64,000 bases of DNA from Oscillospiraceae bacterium (GTDB taxonomy: Bacteria; Bacillota_A; Clostridia; Oscillospirales; Ruminococcaceae). Shown in pieces: positions 41,872-51,557 of this stretch; the stretch's first letter is position 1; every line of letters begins with the position of its first letter. The position numbers and the translations under genes were made by a program. The notes below the pieces were generated by a model. The model had not been told where the DNA came from and did not search any database. It was given only the letters and a program-made list of their open reading frames with translations. The DNA lies in assembly GCA_017523995.1 (NCBI GenBank), contig JAFWUX010000004.1, positions 10,569 through 74,568 of the forward strand. Reading direction: 5' to 3'.

Positions 41872-43548
41872 ATGCAGCACATCAGCCTGTTAGCGCCGGA
41901 TGAATCCGGCAGCTGTTTTCATATCACAGAACGCACCGCCGCCGATCTCAGCCTTGACTTTCTCAGCGGCAATATCACAAAAAATGCAGCAGAGCAAACG
42001 GTCATCCGGCGCATCCTGCTGAACATGCCGGTCGATCCGGCGATCACGCGCTACCGCCATGCCGTCTACACAGAACTGCGCAGCGATCAGACCTTCTGCA
42101 CAGAGCTGTTCAAAGTCTGCGATTCGCTGCGCTTCTCTTTCAATGACCGCCCCGTGATGATCGGCGGACAATCCTCGATCTGGGAGCTGGTTCAGCGGTT
42201 CCGTGCGATTGAGCATTATATCCGCTCCGTCATGAAGCTGCGCGATCTCTTTGCGGGGCGCACATTTCATTCCGAAGGCTTGCAGCGCTTTGCCGCCTGC
42301 ATCGAAACAATCAGCAAAGACAGCGGATTTGATGAACTGCTCAAGGATATCTCCGCGCTCGATGATGATGTTTACAGCATCCGCAGCATCACGCTCGGCA
42401 TCAATCTCGATCCCAATTATAATGCGGCGGAAGTCGGCATTGTCTCGCTGAACCGCTTTTCCTACAGGGAGCAGAGCGCCCTGCAGAATTTCATAGCATT
42501 TCACCGCAGGGACCGTGTCTCCGACCGCGACCTCTATCCCTTTTCAATGGAAGTGCATTCCAACGGCTGGGACTGGTTCGAGAAGCACTGCCCCGATATC
42601 CAGACACCGCCCCGTCCGGAGGATACCGCGCTCAGGGATAATCTGACCGTCATCGTGGAGCGCATGCTGCCCGTGCTGACCGGAAAGCTGAAAAAAGTGC
42701 TGGATAAATATGTCCATATCAGCGGCAGAATGCTCGCGGACCTTGCCGATGAACTGCTGTTTTATCAGCGCTTCATCGGCTTTGAGCAGAAGCTGCAGGA
42801 GCACGGATTCCCCTGCTGCAGCGGCACCGAATCGCCGGATGACACGATGCTGCATGATTTCTATAATGTGCGGCTCGCGCTGGTTTCAATGGAAGGCAAG
42901 CTTGCGGAAACCGTAGTCTGCAATGATGCCGCATTCACTGATGACCAGACTGTGCAGATTCTGACCGGACCGAACAGAGGCGGCAAAACAATCCTGACAC
43001 AGGGCATCGGGCTTGCATTCCTGCTCTATCAGAGCGGCGTATTTGTTCCGGCATCTGCGGCAAAAATCCACCGCTGCGACGGCATCTTCTCGCATTTTCC
43101 CGTCGAGGAGGAACGCACGGTCTCCCTCGGCAGGCTCGGCGAAGAAGCCGCGCGCTGCAGGGAAATCTGCAAACAGGCAACTGCCGAAAGCCTGCTGCTG
43201 TTCAACGAATCCTTTGCGACAACCAGCCATACCGAATCGCTGTATATCGCAGAAGATGTGCTGAAATATCTCTGCCGCATCGGTTCGCGCACCATTTTCA
43301 ATACGCATATGCATGAGCTTGCTGAGCACTGCGACCGCCTTTCCGATGCTGCGGATACCCGCTGCAGGGCATGCAGTATCGTCATGGAAAACGGCGCGGA
43401 CAACCGGTATAAAATCAGCCGCAGAAAGCCCGACGGCAAAAGCTATGCCCGTTCCATCGCGGAGCAATACGGCATTACATTTGAGCAGCTCTGCAGCGAA
43501 CTTGAAAGCGGTCACGAAATCTGTCAAAGAAGGGATGATGCTCTGTGA
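41872..43548 (+). CDS. MutS-related ATPase without mismatch-recognition domain
   Basis: Protein of 558 residues with a MutS core (lever/clamp helices ~60-340) and a C-terminal ATPase. Walker A is GPNRGGKT (near residue 365) in place of GPNMGGKS; Walker B reads LLLFNESFATTSHTE where MutS has LIDEIGRGTST; and TIFNTHMHELAEH corresponds to the TH-HEL motif. It lacks the N-terminal mismatch-binding domain and the Smr nuclease domain of MutS2, so it is not a canonical repair protein. Such stand-alone MutS-like proteins occur in clostridia with unknown roles. GGAGG precedes the ATG. Confidence 0.85.
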   Translation: MQHISLLAPDESGSCFHITERTAADLSLDFLSGNITKNAAEQTVIRRILLNMPVDPAITRYRHAVYTELRSDQTFCTELFKVCDSLRFSFNDRPVMIGGQSSIWELVQRFRAIEHYIRSVMKLRDLFAGRTFHSEGLQRFAACIETISKDSGFDELLKDISALDDDVYSIRSITLGINLDPNYNAAEVGIVSLNRFSYREQSALQNFIAFHRRDRVSDRDLYPFSMEVHSNGWDWFEKHCPDIQTPPRPEDTALRDNLTVIVERMLPVLTGKLKKVLDKYVHISGRMLADLADELLFYQRFIGFEQKLQEHGFPCCSGTESPDDTMLHDFYNVRLALVSMEGKLAETVVCNDAAFTDDQTVQILTGPNRGGKTILTQGIGLAFLLYQSGVFVPASAAKIHRCDGIFSHFPVEEERTVSLGRLGEEAARCREICKQATAESLLLFNESFATTSHTESLYIAEDVLKYLCRIGSRTIFNTHMHELAEHCDRLSDAADTRCRACSIVMENGADNRYKISRRKPDGKSYARSIAEQYGITFEQLCSELESGHEICQRRDDAL

Positions 43549-43721
43549 AATATACGATCGAGCCGGATCTATACTGGGCGGCACAGGCGTTAAAAGAATA
43601 TCTGAATATTCCCCGCAGGCAATGTAAGCATTTTGCAAATGATCGAGTCTGCGTTGAAAACAGACGTTTTCCGCTCTTGCTTTTTGCTGCGGGATATGCT
43701 ATAATGATCTCAGCAGGCTGA
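43545..43721 (+). CDS. Possible small protein overlapping the MutS-like gene end
   Basis: A GTG overlapping the upstream stop (GTGA) opens a 58-codon frame beginning VKYTIEPDLYWAAQALKEYL, with a hydrophobic end. The first half looks protein-like; the second half holds the promoter of the next gene, so it may be the truncated start of a lost second gene. No family recognised. Confidence 0.3.
   Translation: MKYTIEPDLYWAAQALKEYLNIPRRQCKHFANDRVCVENRRFPLLLFAAGYAIMISAG
43677..43705 (+). promoter_or_regulatory. Promoter of the flavin reductase gene
   Basis: TTGCTT, 17-bp spacer, TATAAT. Confidence 0.75.
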
Positions 43722-43759
43722 AACACTGCCTGCAATATCATAGCAGCGGAGGTATTCAA

Positions 43760-44341
43760 ATGAGAAAGAATTTAGGCGTACAGCCCGCACTGTTCCCGAT
43801 GCCTGTTGTGATCATCGCGGCATACGGCGCGGACGGAACCGTCTGCGCAATGAACGCAGCATGGGCACAGATCTGTGATATGGACAAGATCGCCCTGTTC
43901 ATTGATGCGGACCACAAAACAACAAAGAATATCATGGAAACAAAAGCCTTCACCGTCAGCATTGCCGATGTGCCGAACATGGAGAGCGCAGATTTCTTCG
44001 GAATCGCAACCGGCAACAAAATGCCCGACAAATTTGATCGCTCCGGCTGCCATGCGGTCAGGAGTGAATTTGTGAATGCGCCGGTCATCACGGAATATCC
44101 GGTTGCGCTGGAATGCGAGTTCCTTGAGGAGATCAACACCGAGAATATGCACGCAATTGTGGGCAAAATCGTGAATGTCAGCGCGGAGGAAAGCGTCATC
44201 GGCGACAAGGACAAGATCCTGCCGGAGAAGGTCAATGCGCTCATTTTCGATCAGTACAGAAGCGGCTATTTTGCCGTCGGCGAAAAGGTCGGTCAGGCAT
44301 GGAACGCAGGCGCCGGACTGATGAAGAAGGCTGCAGAATAA
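43760..44341 (+). CDS. Flavin reductase-like FMN-binding protein
   Basis: Protein of 193 residues with the flavoredoxin/flavin reductase split-barrel pattern: PMPVVIIAAYGADGTVCAMNAAW, KTTKNIMETKAFTVSIAD, then an ALECEFLEEI strand and EKVNALIFDQYRSGYFAVG near the end. Such cytoplasmic proteins bind FMN and pass electrons or reduce free flavin. GGAGG precedes the ATG; monocistronic with a terminator behind it. Confidence 0.88.
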   Translation: MRKNLGVQPALFPMPVVIIAAYGADGTVCAMNAAWAQICDMDKIALFIDADHKTTKNIMETKAFTVSIADVPNMESADFFGIATGNKMPDKFDRSGCHAVRSEFVNAPVITEYPVALECEFLEEINTENMHAIVGKIVNVSAEESVIGDKDKILPEKVNALIFDQYRSGYFAVGEKVGQAWNAGAGLMKKAAE

Positions 44342-44366
44342 TCCGCGAATCAACCATACAAAACAG

Positions 44367-44394
44367 AATCAGCGCCCTGAGCGGGGCGCTGATT
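44367..44394 (+). terminator. Terminator of the flavin reductase gene
   Basis: AATCAGCGCCC pairs with GGGGCGCTGATT, followed by ATTTTGG. Confidence 0.75.
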
Positions 44395-44493
44395 ATTTTG
44401 GCATCAGTCAGAATGCAGGCTGGGTTATTCCACGGTAAACGTCACATTCCAGCTAATGCATTTTATTTTTCACAATTCTATCACAGTATCTGG

Positions 44494-44522
44494 TTGATTT
44501 TTGCAGCGGAAACCGTTATAAT
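44494..44522 (+). promoter_or_regulatory. Promoter of the HD-domain gene
   Basis: TTGATT, 17-bp spacer, TATAAT. A leader of about 120 nt follows (44523-44648), containing the hairpin GTTCC...GGAAC. I do not recognise a riboswitch class in it. Confidence 0.7.
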
Positions 44523-44648
44523 AAGTAAGAGTGTGCATACCGCACCCCAGCATTTTAATGAATACGGCAGAGGGCAGATGTGCAGAATCCGGCTTGTTCC
44601 CGTGAGCAGGAACAGGCAGAAAACATCCCCGGTTTATGAGGTGTTATC

Positions 44649-45305
44649 ATGACTTACGAAGAAATCAGGAAAGTGGAAGAAATCAATATCTACATCAGGC
44701 AGGCGGACGAATCATTGCAGGCGCTCGGCTACACCGAGCACAGCTTTGCCCATGTCACCTGTGTTGCAGAGCGCGCCGGATATATCCTTGAGACACTCGG
44801 GTTTCCGGCGCGGACAGTGGAGCTTGCGAAAATCGCAGGCTATCTGCATGACCTCGGCAATCTGATCAACCGCGTCGATCACAGTCAGTCCGGCGCAATC
44901 ATGGCGTTCAGAATCCTCGATCACATGCATTTTCCGCCCGAGGAAATCGGGCAGATCGTCTCCGCAATCGGCAACCACGATGAAGGCTTCGGCGTTCCGG
45001 TCAGCGCACTTGCTGCCGCTCTGATTCTTGCAGATAAAAGCGATGTGCGGCGCAACCGCGTCAGAAATCAGGATGTGTCTACATTTGATATTCATGACCG
45101 CGTCAATTATTCGGTCACAAAATCGGAACTCAAAATCAATGAGGCACATACAATCATCAAGCTCAAGCTGCATGTCGATACCAGATACAGCTCCGTGATG
45201 GATTACTTTGAAATCTTCCTGCAGCGCATGATCCTCTGCAGAAAAGCTGCGGATAAGCTCGGGCTGGAATTCAAGCTGATCATCAATGAGCAGCAGCTGA
45301 TCTGA
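44649..45305 (+). CDS. HD-domain phosphohydrolase
   Basis: Protein of 218 residues with the metal ligands H (EHSFAHV), HD (GYLHDLGN), a following HSQSGAIMA helix, NHDEG and D (ADKSDV), the order of an HD-superfamily phosphohydrolase. The target is probably a nucleotide or second messenger, but nothing fixes it. GAGGTG precedes the ATG. The next gene, a lipoprotein, follows after 84 bp with a small hairpin (GGCTGAA...TTCAGCC) in between. Confidence 0.88.
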   Translation: MTYEEIRKVEEINIYIRQADESLQALGYTEHSFAHVTCVAERAGYILETLGFPARTVELAKIAGYLHDLGNLINRVDHSQSGAIMAFRILDHMHFPPEEIGQIVSAIGNHDEGFGVPVSALAAALILADKSDVRRNRVRNQDVSTFDIHDRVNYSVTKSELKINEAHTIIKLKLHVDTRYSSVMDYFEIFLQRMILCRKAADKLGLEFKLIINEQQLI

Positions 45306-45389
45306 CAGACAGCCGTTTATATTCATCTGTTCGCTAAAAAATCAATCGGCTGAAAGGATACTTCAGCCCGAAAACAGGAGGACTCCATT

Positions 45390-46301
45390 ATGAAAAAATC
45401 AATGATCGCGCTCTCGCTTCTTGCATCTGCGCTCCTGCTCGCATCGTGCGATACGCCTGATGTCAGTTCGACTGCATCCGCGCCGGATTCCACTGCGGAG
45501 CAGACAACCGCCGTCACCGAATCCACAGACACCGCTGAAACAACCGCGGAAACCGCTGCAGAATCCGTCACGGAGCTGACCGCCGCAGCAGCCGAATCCA
45601 AAACCACTGCCGCTGTCACCGAAATGCAGGGCGCGCCGGATAACGATTTCACATCCATTGCGGGCGTCTGGTATATTGACGGCGACCCGACGACTGCCTC
45701 TATCAAGATTAACGCGGACGGCACATTCAAATCCTACTACGCATCCGGCAATCTGGAAAACGAGGGCACAATCCGCCGCGAGAGCGAGGAGATCGAAGGC
45801 ACTACCAATTACTGGTACAATCTCTATGACCAAAACGGCGAATATATCATGGGCTTCCTCGATACCGGCAGCAACACAGATCTCTATGTCGGCAACGGCG
45901 CAACACCGCACTTTCAGAAATTCGGCGAGGGCGGTCTTGCCGATGACGGCCGCGGTCCGGGCGAAGAATTCGTCGGCAGATGGAACTGCGACCGCGCCTA
46001 TCTGACGATCACACAGAACTCCGATACCGAGTTTCATGCGGTGGTCAAATGGGGCTCCAGTGCATCCTCACATGTGGAATGGGATTACCCGCTGACCTAT
46101 CAGGGCGGAAAGCTCGTCTGCAGCGGCAAGGCAAGCAAGACCTATGTGGAATATCCTGCACCGGATGCGGAACCGGATAAAACCGTGGAATACACCGACG
46201 GCAGCGGCGAATTTGTCATGCAGGGTGCAGGCGTTGTCTGGAACGATCTGACCGAACACAGCGGCGACGAAATGGTCTTCCAGACTGCACCGGAGGAATA
46301 A
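45390..46301 (+). CDS. Secreted lipoprotein with Thr/Ala/Glu-rich linker
   Basis: Lipoprotein of 303 residues. The signal peptide ends in the lipobox LASC (cysteine 20), followed by a ~65-residue Thr/Ala/Glu/Ser linker and two lipocalin-like or beta-barrel-like repeats (GVWYIDGDPTTASIKINADG... and GRWNCDRAYLTITQNSD...). This is a common surface lipoprotein layout in Ruminococcus; function unknown. AGGAGG precedes the ATG. It lies 85 bp before the ABC permease gene and may be part of the same unit. Confidence 0.8.
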   Translation: MKKSMIALSLLASALLLASCDTPDVSSTASAPDSTAEQTTAVTESTDTAETTAETAAESVTELTAAAAESKTTAAVTEMQGAPDNDFTSIAGVWYIDGDPTTASIKINADGTFKSYYASGNLENEGTIRRESEEIEGTTNYWYNLYDQNGEYIMGFLDTGSNTDLYVGNGATPHFQKFGEGGLADDGRGPGEEFVGRWNCDRAYLTITQNSDTEFHAVVKWGSSASSHVEWDYPLTYQGGKLVCSGKASKTYVEYPAPDAEPDKTVEYTDGSGEFVMQGAGVVWNDLTEHSGDEMVFQTAPEE

Positions 46302-46386
46302 TCAAAGCATCCGATCGGGAACCGGAAGGCTCCCGATTCGTTCAACAATCGAACTACACGATCCAATATAGCAGGAGGCAGACTGC

Positions 46387-48798
46387 ATGTACTTCAAAAT
46401 GCTGAAGCATGATCTGACACGGAAAAAGGGACTGAACATCATCCTCTTTCTGTTTATGACATTCGCGTCATTGCTGGTATTCGTCGGAGCCGTTCAGATC
46501 ATCTCCAATCTGACACACCGCAAAACCGCAGAAACACTCTGCCGCACCTCAGATATGCTGCTGGTGCCCGGCCAGAACAACCTGACAATCGAAGAACAGG
46601 AGCAGGCGCTGGAACGGCTGCTCGCACCGGACGAAAATGTCATTGACTGGAGCACGGAAAAGATGCTCCGCATCGGATCGGCTGCAATGGATTATCCGGA
46701 TCATGATGAGAAGGAAAAACCGGTCTATACCTACAAATATCAGTTTCTTTCCGCAATGCCGAAGGAACATGATCTGGTCTATGACCTCGCGGATCAGCCG
46801 TTCTATGTCCCGAACGGCAGCATCGCCATACCGGTCAGCGTCAGCGCTCTGACGGGCACCGGAATCGGCGATACGATCCGCTATACATCGCCCTACGGCA
46901 ACACCTATGAACTGACCGTCAGCACGATTTTCAAGGATAACGCCCTGCCACTCACCATACGCTTCATTGTCTCGGATGCAGACTATGCGGTGCTTGCCGC
47001 CGATGCGGTCCGGAGCCCTGCAATGTTCTGCATCCGGATGCAGAGCAGCTCCTATGATGACATCGACAGCCTGCTCCGCTCCATTGAGGATGAGGTGGAT
47101 GCATATGTACTTGCAGATGCCTTCTCCGTCAGCGACGATGATGTCATGATGAAGATTATCTCCGTCTTCATTGTCATCATCAGCGTGTTCCTCATTCTCA
47201 TCATCCTGATGACGATTCGCTTCACGATGATCGCGGAGCTGAAAGAGGAGGAAAAAGAGATCGGCATGATGAAAGCCCTTGGTGTCGATTCGCTTTCATT
47301 CCGGTGGATGTTCGCCGCGCGCTACACCGCATTTGCGATCATCGGCGGCATCATCGGCATTGCGGCGGGCATTCCCCTCTCCGGCATCGTCATCGGCACA
47401 TTCGGTCCGAATGCGATTCTGCCGGAGCGCTGGGAGATGTATCTGACCGGTTTTCTCTGCGTGGCAGGCATCATCGCGGTGATGATTCTGTTCTCGCTGC
47501 TGGTCATGCGGCGGATTCAGAAAATCTCCGTCATCGAAGCGCTGCACGGCGAAAACCGCGGCGAGCGCTTCTCCGGCAATGCCCCGATCTTCCTGCACAG
47601 GCGCAAAAAAATGAGCGTGCCGATGTTCCTTGCGCTGAGCGACCTGCTCGGGCGGCTCAAGCGTTATCTGTTCCTCATCATCGCATATACGCTCGGCACG
47701 GTGATCATGCTGCTGCCCTATAATGCGCGCAACAGCGTCATTACGCCCTCATATGCAAAAGTCTGGCTCTACCAATCCTACGATTTCCAGCTGAATCTCA
47801 CGAAAGAACAGCGGGATGAACTCTACAAAATCTGCGAAAAAACCGGCAAGGATACCTATACGATCCTGAATGAGCAGATCGCCGAAGCAGGCATTCCTGC
47901 ACACATCGACACCTGCTGTTACGGCGACGGATATGTCATGCTCAATGATAACCGCAAGGCATTCGATGTCTTCTGGAAAGAGAGCTTCGCAGAGCAAATC
48001 ACCTACCAGAAGGGCGGGCGCGTCCCGACCAATGAAAATGAGGCGGCGATGAGCGCCTTTACCGCCAACCGTTACGGCATTGTGCCCGGTATGAAGGTCA
48101 AAGCGATCATCAATGAACAGAATGCCGACAGAACCTATCCCGAGGAGCACGAGCGTGAGCTGACGATCACGGCGCTCTATGACAAAATGGAAACCGGCAT
48201 GCCGTCGCTCATCCTCTGGGACGGCTACAAGGACGGCTACAGCTATACCGAAAAAGAGACGGGCTTCGTGATCGACGCGCCGGAAAGCGAACATCCCGCC
48301 GTGATTGCGCAGCTGCGCGATCTCTACGGCGCCGCACAGGTCTATGATGCACAGGAAGCAATCGAACGCGATCTCAGCGATTTTGACAGTCTGTTCAAGA
48401 CGCTCAAGCTCGTTGTCAGCATTGCGGTGTTCTTTATCCTCTCGCTGATAACCTATCTCTATGAGAATGTCTTTCTCTCGGAGGAGGTGCCGGAAATCGC
48501 CCTGCTCAAGAGCACAGGATTCCGGAACAGCGCAATCCGGCGCTGGCATCTGCTGCGGATGCTCTGCATCACGCTGATCTCCGTCGTACTCGGCGAAATC
48601 ATCTTCTGGACATGCGGCACGCCGTTCTTCCGGTTCTTCATGCGGCAGTATGAGGTCACGGGGATGCGGTTCCTCTTTGAATTTCCGGTGAGTTTCCTCG
48701 TGATTCCGGCGGCTGTGATTCTCACGGTGCTGCTCGTCACGGGACTGACACTGACAAAGATCCGCCGCATCGACATCCGCAGAATCAACGAAGAATAA
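46387..48798 (+). CDS. FtsX/MacB-type ABC transporter permease
   Basis: Permease of 803 residues with an N-terminal helix (~15-40), a periplasm-like outer domain, an FtsX core of three helices (~250-380; ELKEEEKEIGMMKALGVDS), a central helix, a second outer domain (~460-670) and a second FtsX core (~680-795; PEIALLKSTGFRNSAIRRWH). This two-core layout is that of Firmicutes peptide-sensing or lipid/antibiotic exporters. The ATPase gene follows after 13 bp. AGGAGG precedes the ATG. Confidence 0.92.
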   Translation: MYFKMLKHDLTRKKGLNIILFLFMTFASLLVFVGAVQIISNLTHRKTAETLCRTSDMLLVPGQNNLTIEEQEQALERLLAPDENVIDWSTEKMLRIGSAAMDYPDHDEKEKPVYTYKYQFLSAMPKEHDLVYDLADQPFYVPNGSIAIPVSVSALTGTGIGDTIRYTSPYGNTYELTVSTIFKDNALPLTIRFIVSDADYAVLAADAVRSPAMFCIRMQSSSYDDIDSLLRSIEDEVDAYVLADAFSVSDDDVMMKIISVFIVIISVFLILIILMTIRFTMIAELKEEEKEIGMMKALGVDSLSFRWMFAARYTAFAIIGGIIGIAAGIPLSGIVIGTFGPNAILPERWEMYLTGFLCVAGIIAVMILFSLLVMRRIQKISVIEALHGENRGERFSGNAPIFLHRRKKMSVPMFLALSDLLGRLKRYLFLIIAYTLGTVIMLLPYNARNSVITPSYAKVWLYQSYDFQLNLTKEQRDELYKICEKTGKDTYTILNEQIAEAGIPAHIDTCCYGDGYVMLNDNRKAFDVFWKESFAEQITYQKGGRVPTNENEAAMSAFTANRYGIVPGMKVKAIINEQNADRTYPEEHERELTITALYDKMETGMPSLILWDGYKDGYSYTEKETGFVIDAPESEHPAVIAQLRDLYGAAQVYDAQEAIERDLSDFDSLFKTLKLVVSIAVFFILSLITYLYENVFLSEEVPEIALLKSTGFRNSAIRRWHLLRMLCITLISVVLGEIIFWTCGTPFFRFFMRQYEVTGMRFLFEFPVSFLVIPAAVILTVLLVTGLTLTKIRRIDIRRINEE

Positions 48799-48811
48799 GA
48801 GGAGGCACGAA

Positions 48812-49570
48812 ATGGATACTCTGATTTCAGTCAACAATCTTTGCAAAACATATAAAACCAGCAAACAGGAAAACACCGTCCTGAACGGCGTCAGCTTCGA
48901 CATGCAGCCCGGCGAATTCATCTCGATCATGGGACCCTCCGGCAGCGGCAAATCCACCTTGCTTTACACCGTCAGCGGCATGGATACGGTCACATCCGGC
49001 TCGGTCTCCTTCCGCGGCAGAGAGCTCTCCGGCATGCATCAAAAGGAGCTTGCGCAGATTCGGCTGAAGGAGATGGGTTTCATCTTCCAGCAGATGTATA
49101 TGATGAAAAAGCTCTGCATCTTCGATAATATCGTGCTGCCTGCCTATCAGGCGGGCGCGGCGCGTGCAGAGGCAAACAGCCGCGCGGAGGCACTGATGCA
49201 GCGGCTCGCAATATCAGATACCGCAAAGCATGAGATCACGGAGGTCTCCGGCGGCGAACTGCAGCGCGCCTGCCTGTGCAGAGCACTCATCAACGAGCCG
49301 CAGATTCTTTTTGCGGATGAACCGACCGGCGCACTCAATTCCAAGGCGGCTGCGGATGTCATGCGCGAGCTCGTCAATGTATGGCGCGGCGGCACCGGCA
49401 TCCTCATGGTGACGCACAGCGTCCGCGTGGCTGCGATGAGCGAACGTGTGCTCTATCTCGTGGACGGCACGGTGCAGGGCGAAATGCAGCTCGGCAAGCT
49501 GGCGAAAGATGCCGACACCGCCGAACGTGAGCAGCGTCTCAGCGCATGGCTCATGGAGCGCGGCTGGTGA
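48812..49570 (+). CDS. ABC transporter ATP-binding protein (MacB/LolD type)
   Basis: Protein of 252 residues with Walker A GPSGSGKST, signature SGGELQRA and Walker B ILFADEPTGAL, characteristic of the family that pairs with FtsX-like permeases. It would power the permease encoded just upstream. AGAGGAGG precedes the ATG. The lipoprotein gene downstream starts 10 bp later. Confidence 0.95.
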   Translation: MDTLISVNNLCKTYKTSKQENTVLNGVSFDMQPGEFISIMGPSGSGKSTLLYTVSGMDTVTSGSVSFRGRELSGMHQKELAQIRLKEMGFIFQQMYMMKKLCIFDNIVLPAYQAGAARAEANSRAEALMQRLAISDTAKHEITEVSGGELQRACLCRALINEPQILFADEPTGALNSKAAADVMRELVNVWRGGTGILMVTHSVRVAAMSERVLYLVDGTVQGEMQLGKLAKDADTAEREQRLSAWLMERGW

Positions 49571-49580
49571 GGTGCGGCAT

Positions 49581-50966
49581 ATGAAAAGACGATATATCCT
49601 TGCCGCGGCTGTCATGCTGCTGCTCACCGGCTGCGGCAGTCAGCGCACCGGATACGAAAATTTCACCGCACCGGAGCAGGGCGCAAGCACGCTCAAACCC
49701 GTCTCGGATATCTATACCGAACGGCATTATGAGGGCGTCGCGCCGACAGCCGAGAAAACGCTCGAAACCGTCACAACCGGCGGCGGTGCATGCGTGATCG
49801 AACGCAAAAACAGCTATTATGACATCACGCTCGATTATGACAAGGGCAGCCCCGACAAAATCGGTGCTGCATATGCAGAGGCAATCAAAAAGGTGCGTCC
49901 GGATTATGCCGCAATCACAGAGCCCTATCTCTACGAGAATATCAAGGCGGCGTTTCCGAATCTCGCCGGAGACTACAGCGCCGTGCAGAAGCGCACGGAT
50001 GCGATTTTCGGGACGCTGCGTGAATCCTATCAGCAGGAGCTCCGCGGATTCGCGGCGGAAATCACCGGTGATACTGCGGGCTTCTCCGAGGACGGCATTC
50101 TCTCTGCGGAGGAGGCAATCCTGATGCAGCTGATTCCGGATGTCCTGCGCGGTACGGCTTGCAGCGGCATCACGGCATCCGGCAGCGCGACTGCATCCGG
50201 TGAACGCATCACATGCCGCGTGCTGGAATGGCAGCTCGGCAGCGAAAATCAGATTTGTGCCACACACACGCTCCTGCACATGAAGCACGGCGATGAGAGC
50301 TTTACCTCGGTCAATCTGCTCGGTTTCCTGACCATCCTCACCGCAATCAATGATGAGGGCGTGATGATGAGCATTCTCGATGTCGGCAGCAAAAATGAGG
50401 TGCCGTATACAACTGCGGATAAACGCAGCTACACCTACGATATCCGCTATGCGCTTGAACATTACGGCAAGGCGCGCGAGGCGGCTGCCTATCTGCGGGA
50501 CAATGCAGCGCACTATCCCTATTGCGTGAACGTCCTCTGCACCGATGCAAAGGACGCCTGTGTCGCGGAGCTCTGCGTCGATCCGGAGGAGGGCACACCG
50601 CTCCTGCGGGACGAAAACACGCCCCTGCATGACGGGCTCAAATGGGATGATCCTGCGTATATCTGTGTGGTCAACTCCTTTGCAGCAAAGGGCAATGCCG
50701 ATCAGCTGACGCACACTTCGGGCAATGTCATCCGCTGGAACCGCTATCTTGATCTGTTCGGCGGTCAGCGCGGTCTGACGCTCGGCGGATTCAAAGAGCG
50801 CATGACAGCTGAGCAGACCGACAATGAACTCGTGCGCATCCGCAGCGAAAGCGTGGTGCATATGGTCATCGCGGATTATGACACGCACAGCCTGCAGGCA
50901 ATCCTCACCGGCACAGACGGCGTTGCGGACAATCCGGCGTTCATTGACCTCGGCAGCTGGGAGTGA
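49581..50966 (+). CDS. Lipoprotein with C45/choloylglycine-hydrolase-like amidase domain
   Basis: Protein of 461 residues. Signal peptide with lipobox LLTGC (cysteine 18). The C-terminal ~270 residues start with GTACSGITASGSATASG followed by RVLEWQLG, the pattern of Ntn-type linear amide hydrolases (acyl-CoA:6-APA acyltransferase, peptidase C45), in which the Cys is the nucleophile, here the Cys of TACSG. An N-terminal ~180-residue helical region precedes it. Presumably it acts outside the membrane, cleaving or acylating the substrate handled by the ABC exporter of the same operon. GAGGTG precedes the ATG. Confidence 0.8.
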   Translation: MKRRYILAAAVMLLLTGCGSQRTGYENFTAPEQGASTLKPVSDIYTERHYEGVAPTAEKTLETVTTGGGACVIERKNSYYDITLDYDKGSPDKIGAAYAEAIKKVRPDYAAITEPYLYENIKAAFPNLAGDYSAVQKRTDAIFGTLRESYQQELRGFAAEITGDTAGFSEDGILSAEEAILMQLIPDVLRGTACSGITASGSATASGERITCRVLEWQLGSENQICATHTLLHMKHGDESFTSVNLLGFLTILTAINDEGVMMSILDVGSKNEVPYTTADKRSYTYDIRYALEHYGKAREAAAYLRDNAAHYPYCVNVLCTDAKDACVAELCVDPEEGTPLLRDENTPLHDGLKWDDPAYICVVNSFAAKGNADQLTHTSGNVIRWNRYLDLFGGQRGLTLGGFKERMTAEQTDNELVRIRSESVVHMVIADYDTHSLQAILTGTDGVADNPAFIDLGSWE

Positions 50967-51035
50967 ACGGATTTGGCGGGTGATATCTTTGCTGATCATC
51001 GAAGATATCAGAATCATAGAAAAAATTGTACAAGC

Positions 51036-51067
51036 AAGCCTGTCTGACCGAGATGTCAGACAGGCTT
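51036..51067 (+). terminator. Strong hairpin after the ABC operon
   Basis: AAGCCTGTCTGAC pairs perfectly with GTCAGACAGGCTT, but no long T-run follows, so termination may be weak. Confidence 0.6.
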
Positions 51068-51171
51068 CTGCTCATGTGCAGTTCTGGCGCCGGTGTATAT
51101 AATCAGAACGATTATCAATATCCCGCTTGTATGAGCATGACACACAACAGATCGAATCGGCAATCTGCCTC

Positions 51172-51200
51172 TTGACATCTCATACTTTAAAGTTTATAAT
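51172..51200 (+). promoter_or_regulatory. Consensus promoter of the glycan island
   Basis: TTGACA, 17-bp spacer, TATAAT. Confidence 0.85.
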
Positions 51201-51557
51201 GTAATTACAAGCGGAATTCAGATTTCGATTTGATCGGACACAGTAAACAAAGTGATGCAGCCATCACTTCTCAGCATGCTAAAAGATTGGCGTGTATTAT
51301 AAGTGTCCAATGTCCGGCCGCAGTTTCTTGCGTTTGTATATCCCTATATTTCAAGCTTAGTTTCTTGATGAATAAGAAGACATTGCTTTTCACAGGATGT
51401 ATCATAGGTGATATAGGGCTTTCGCGGATACAATAATACTTGATCCGCTGAAATGGAATCGTCCGTATGAAAAATGGCGATTATCGTTAAACATTATGAA
51501 CGGGCAAATGACTAAGGATGAGACTTCCAAATACAGTTCATTCCGGAGGGGGTACAA
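51201..51557 (+). other. Long AT-rich leader before LicD, no gene seen
   Basis: About 350 bases between the promoter and the first start codon. Reading frames here are short and lack good start sites. A decayed gene or an attenuator-like leader is possible; I recognise neither. Confidence 0.5.

Noticed and set aside
44523..44648. Riboswitch in the leader of the HD-domain gene
   Set aside because: Only a single short hairpin is visible; no conserved core of a known class was recognised.
51230..51436. 68-residue frame in the LicD leader
   Set aside because: No ribosome site, no hydrophobic or domain pattern, and it ends inside the leader.
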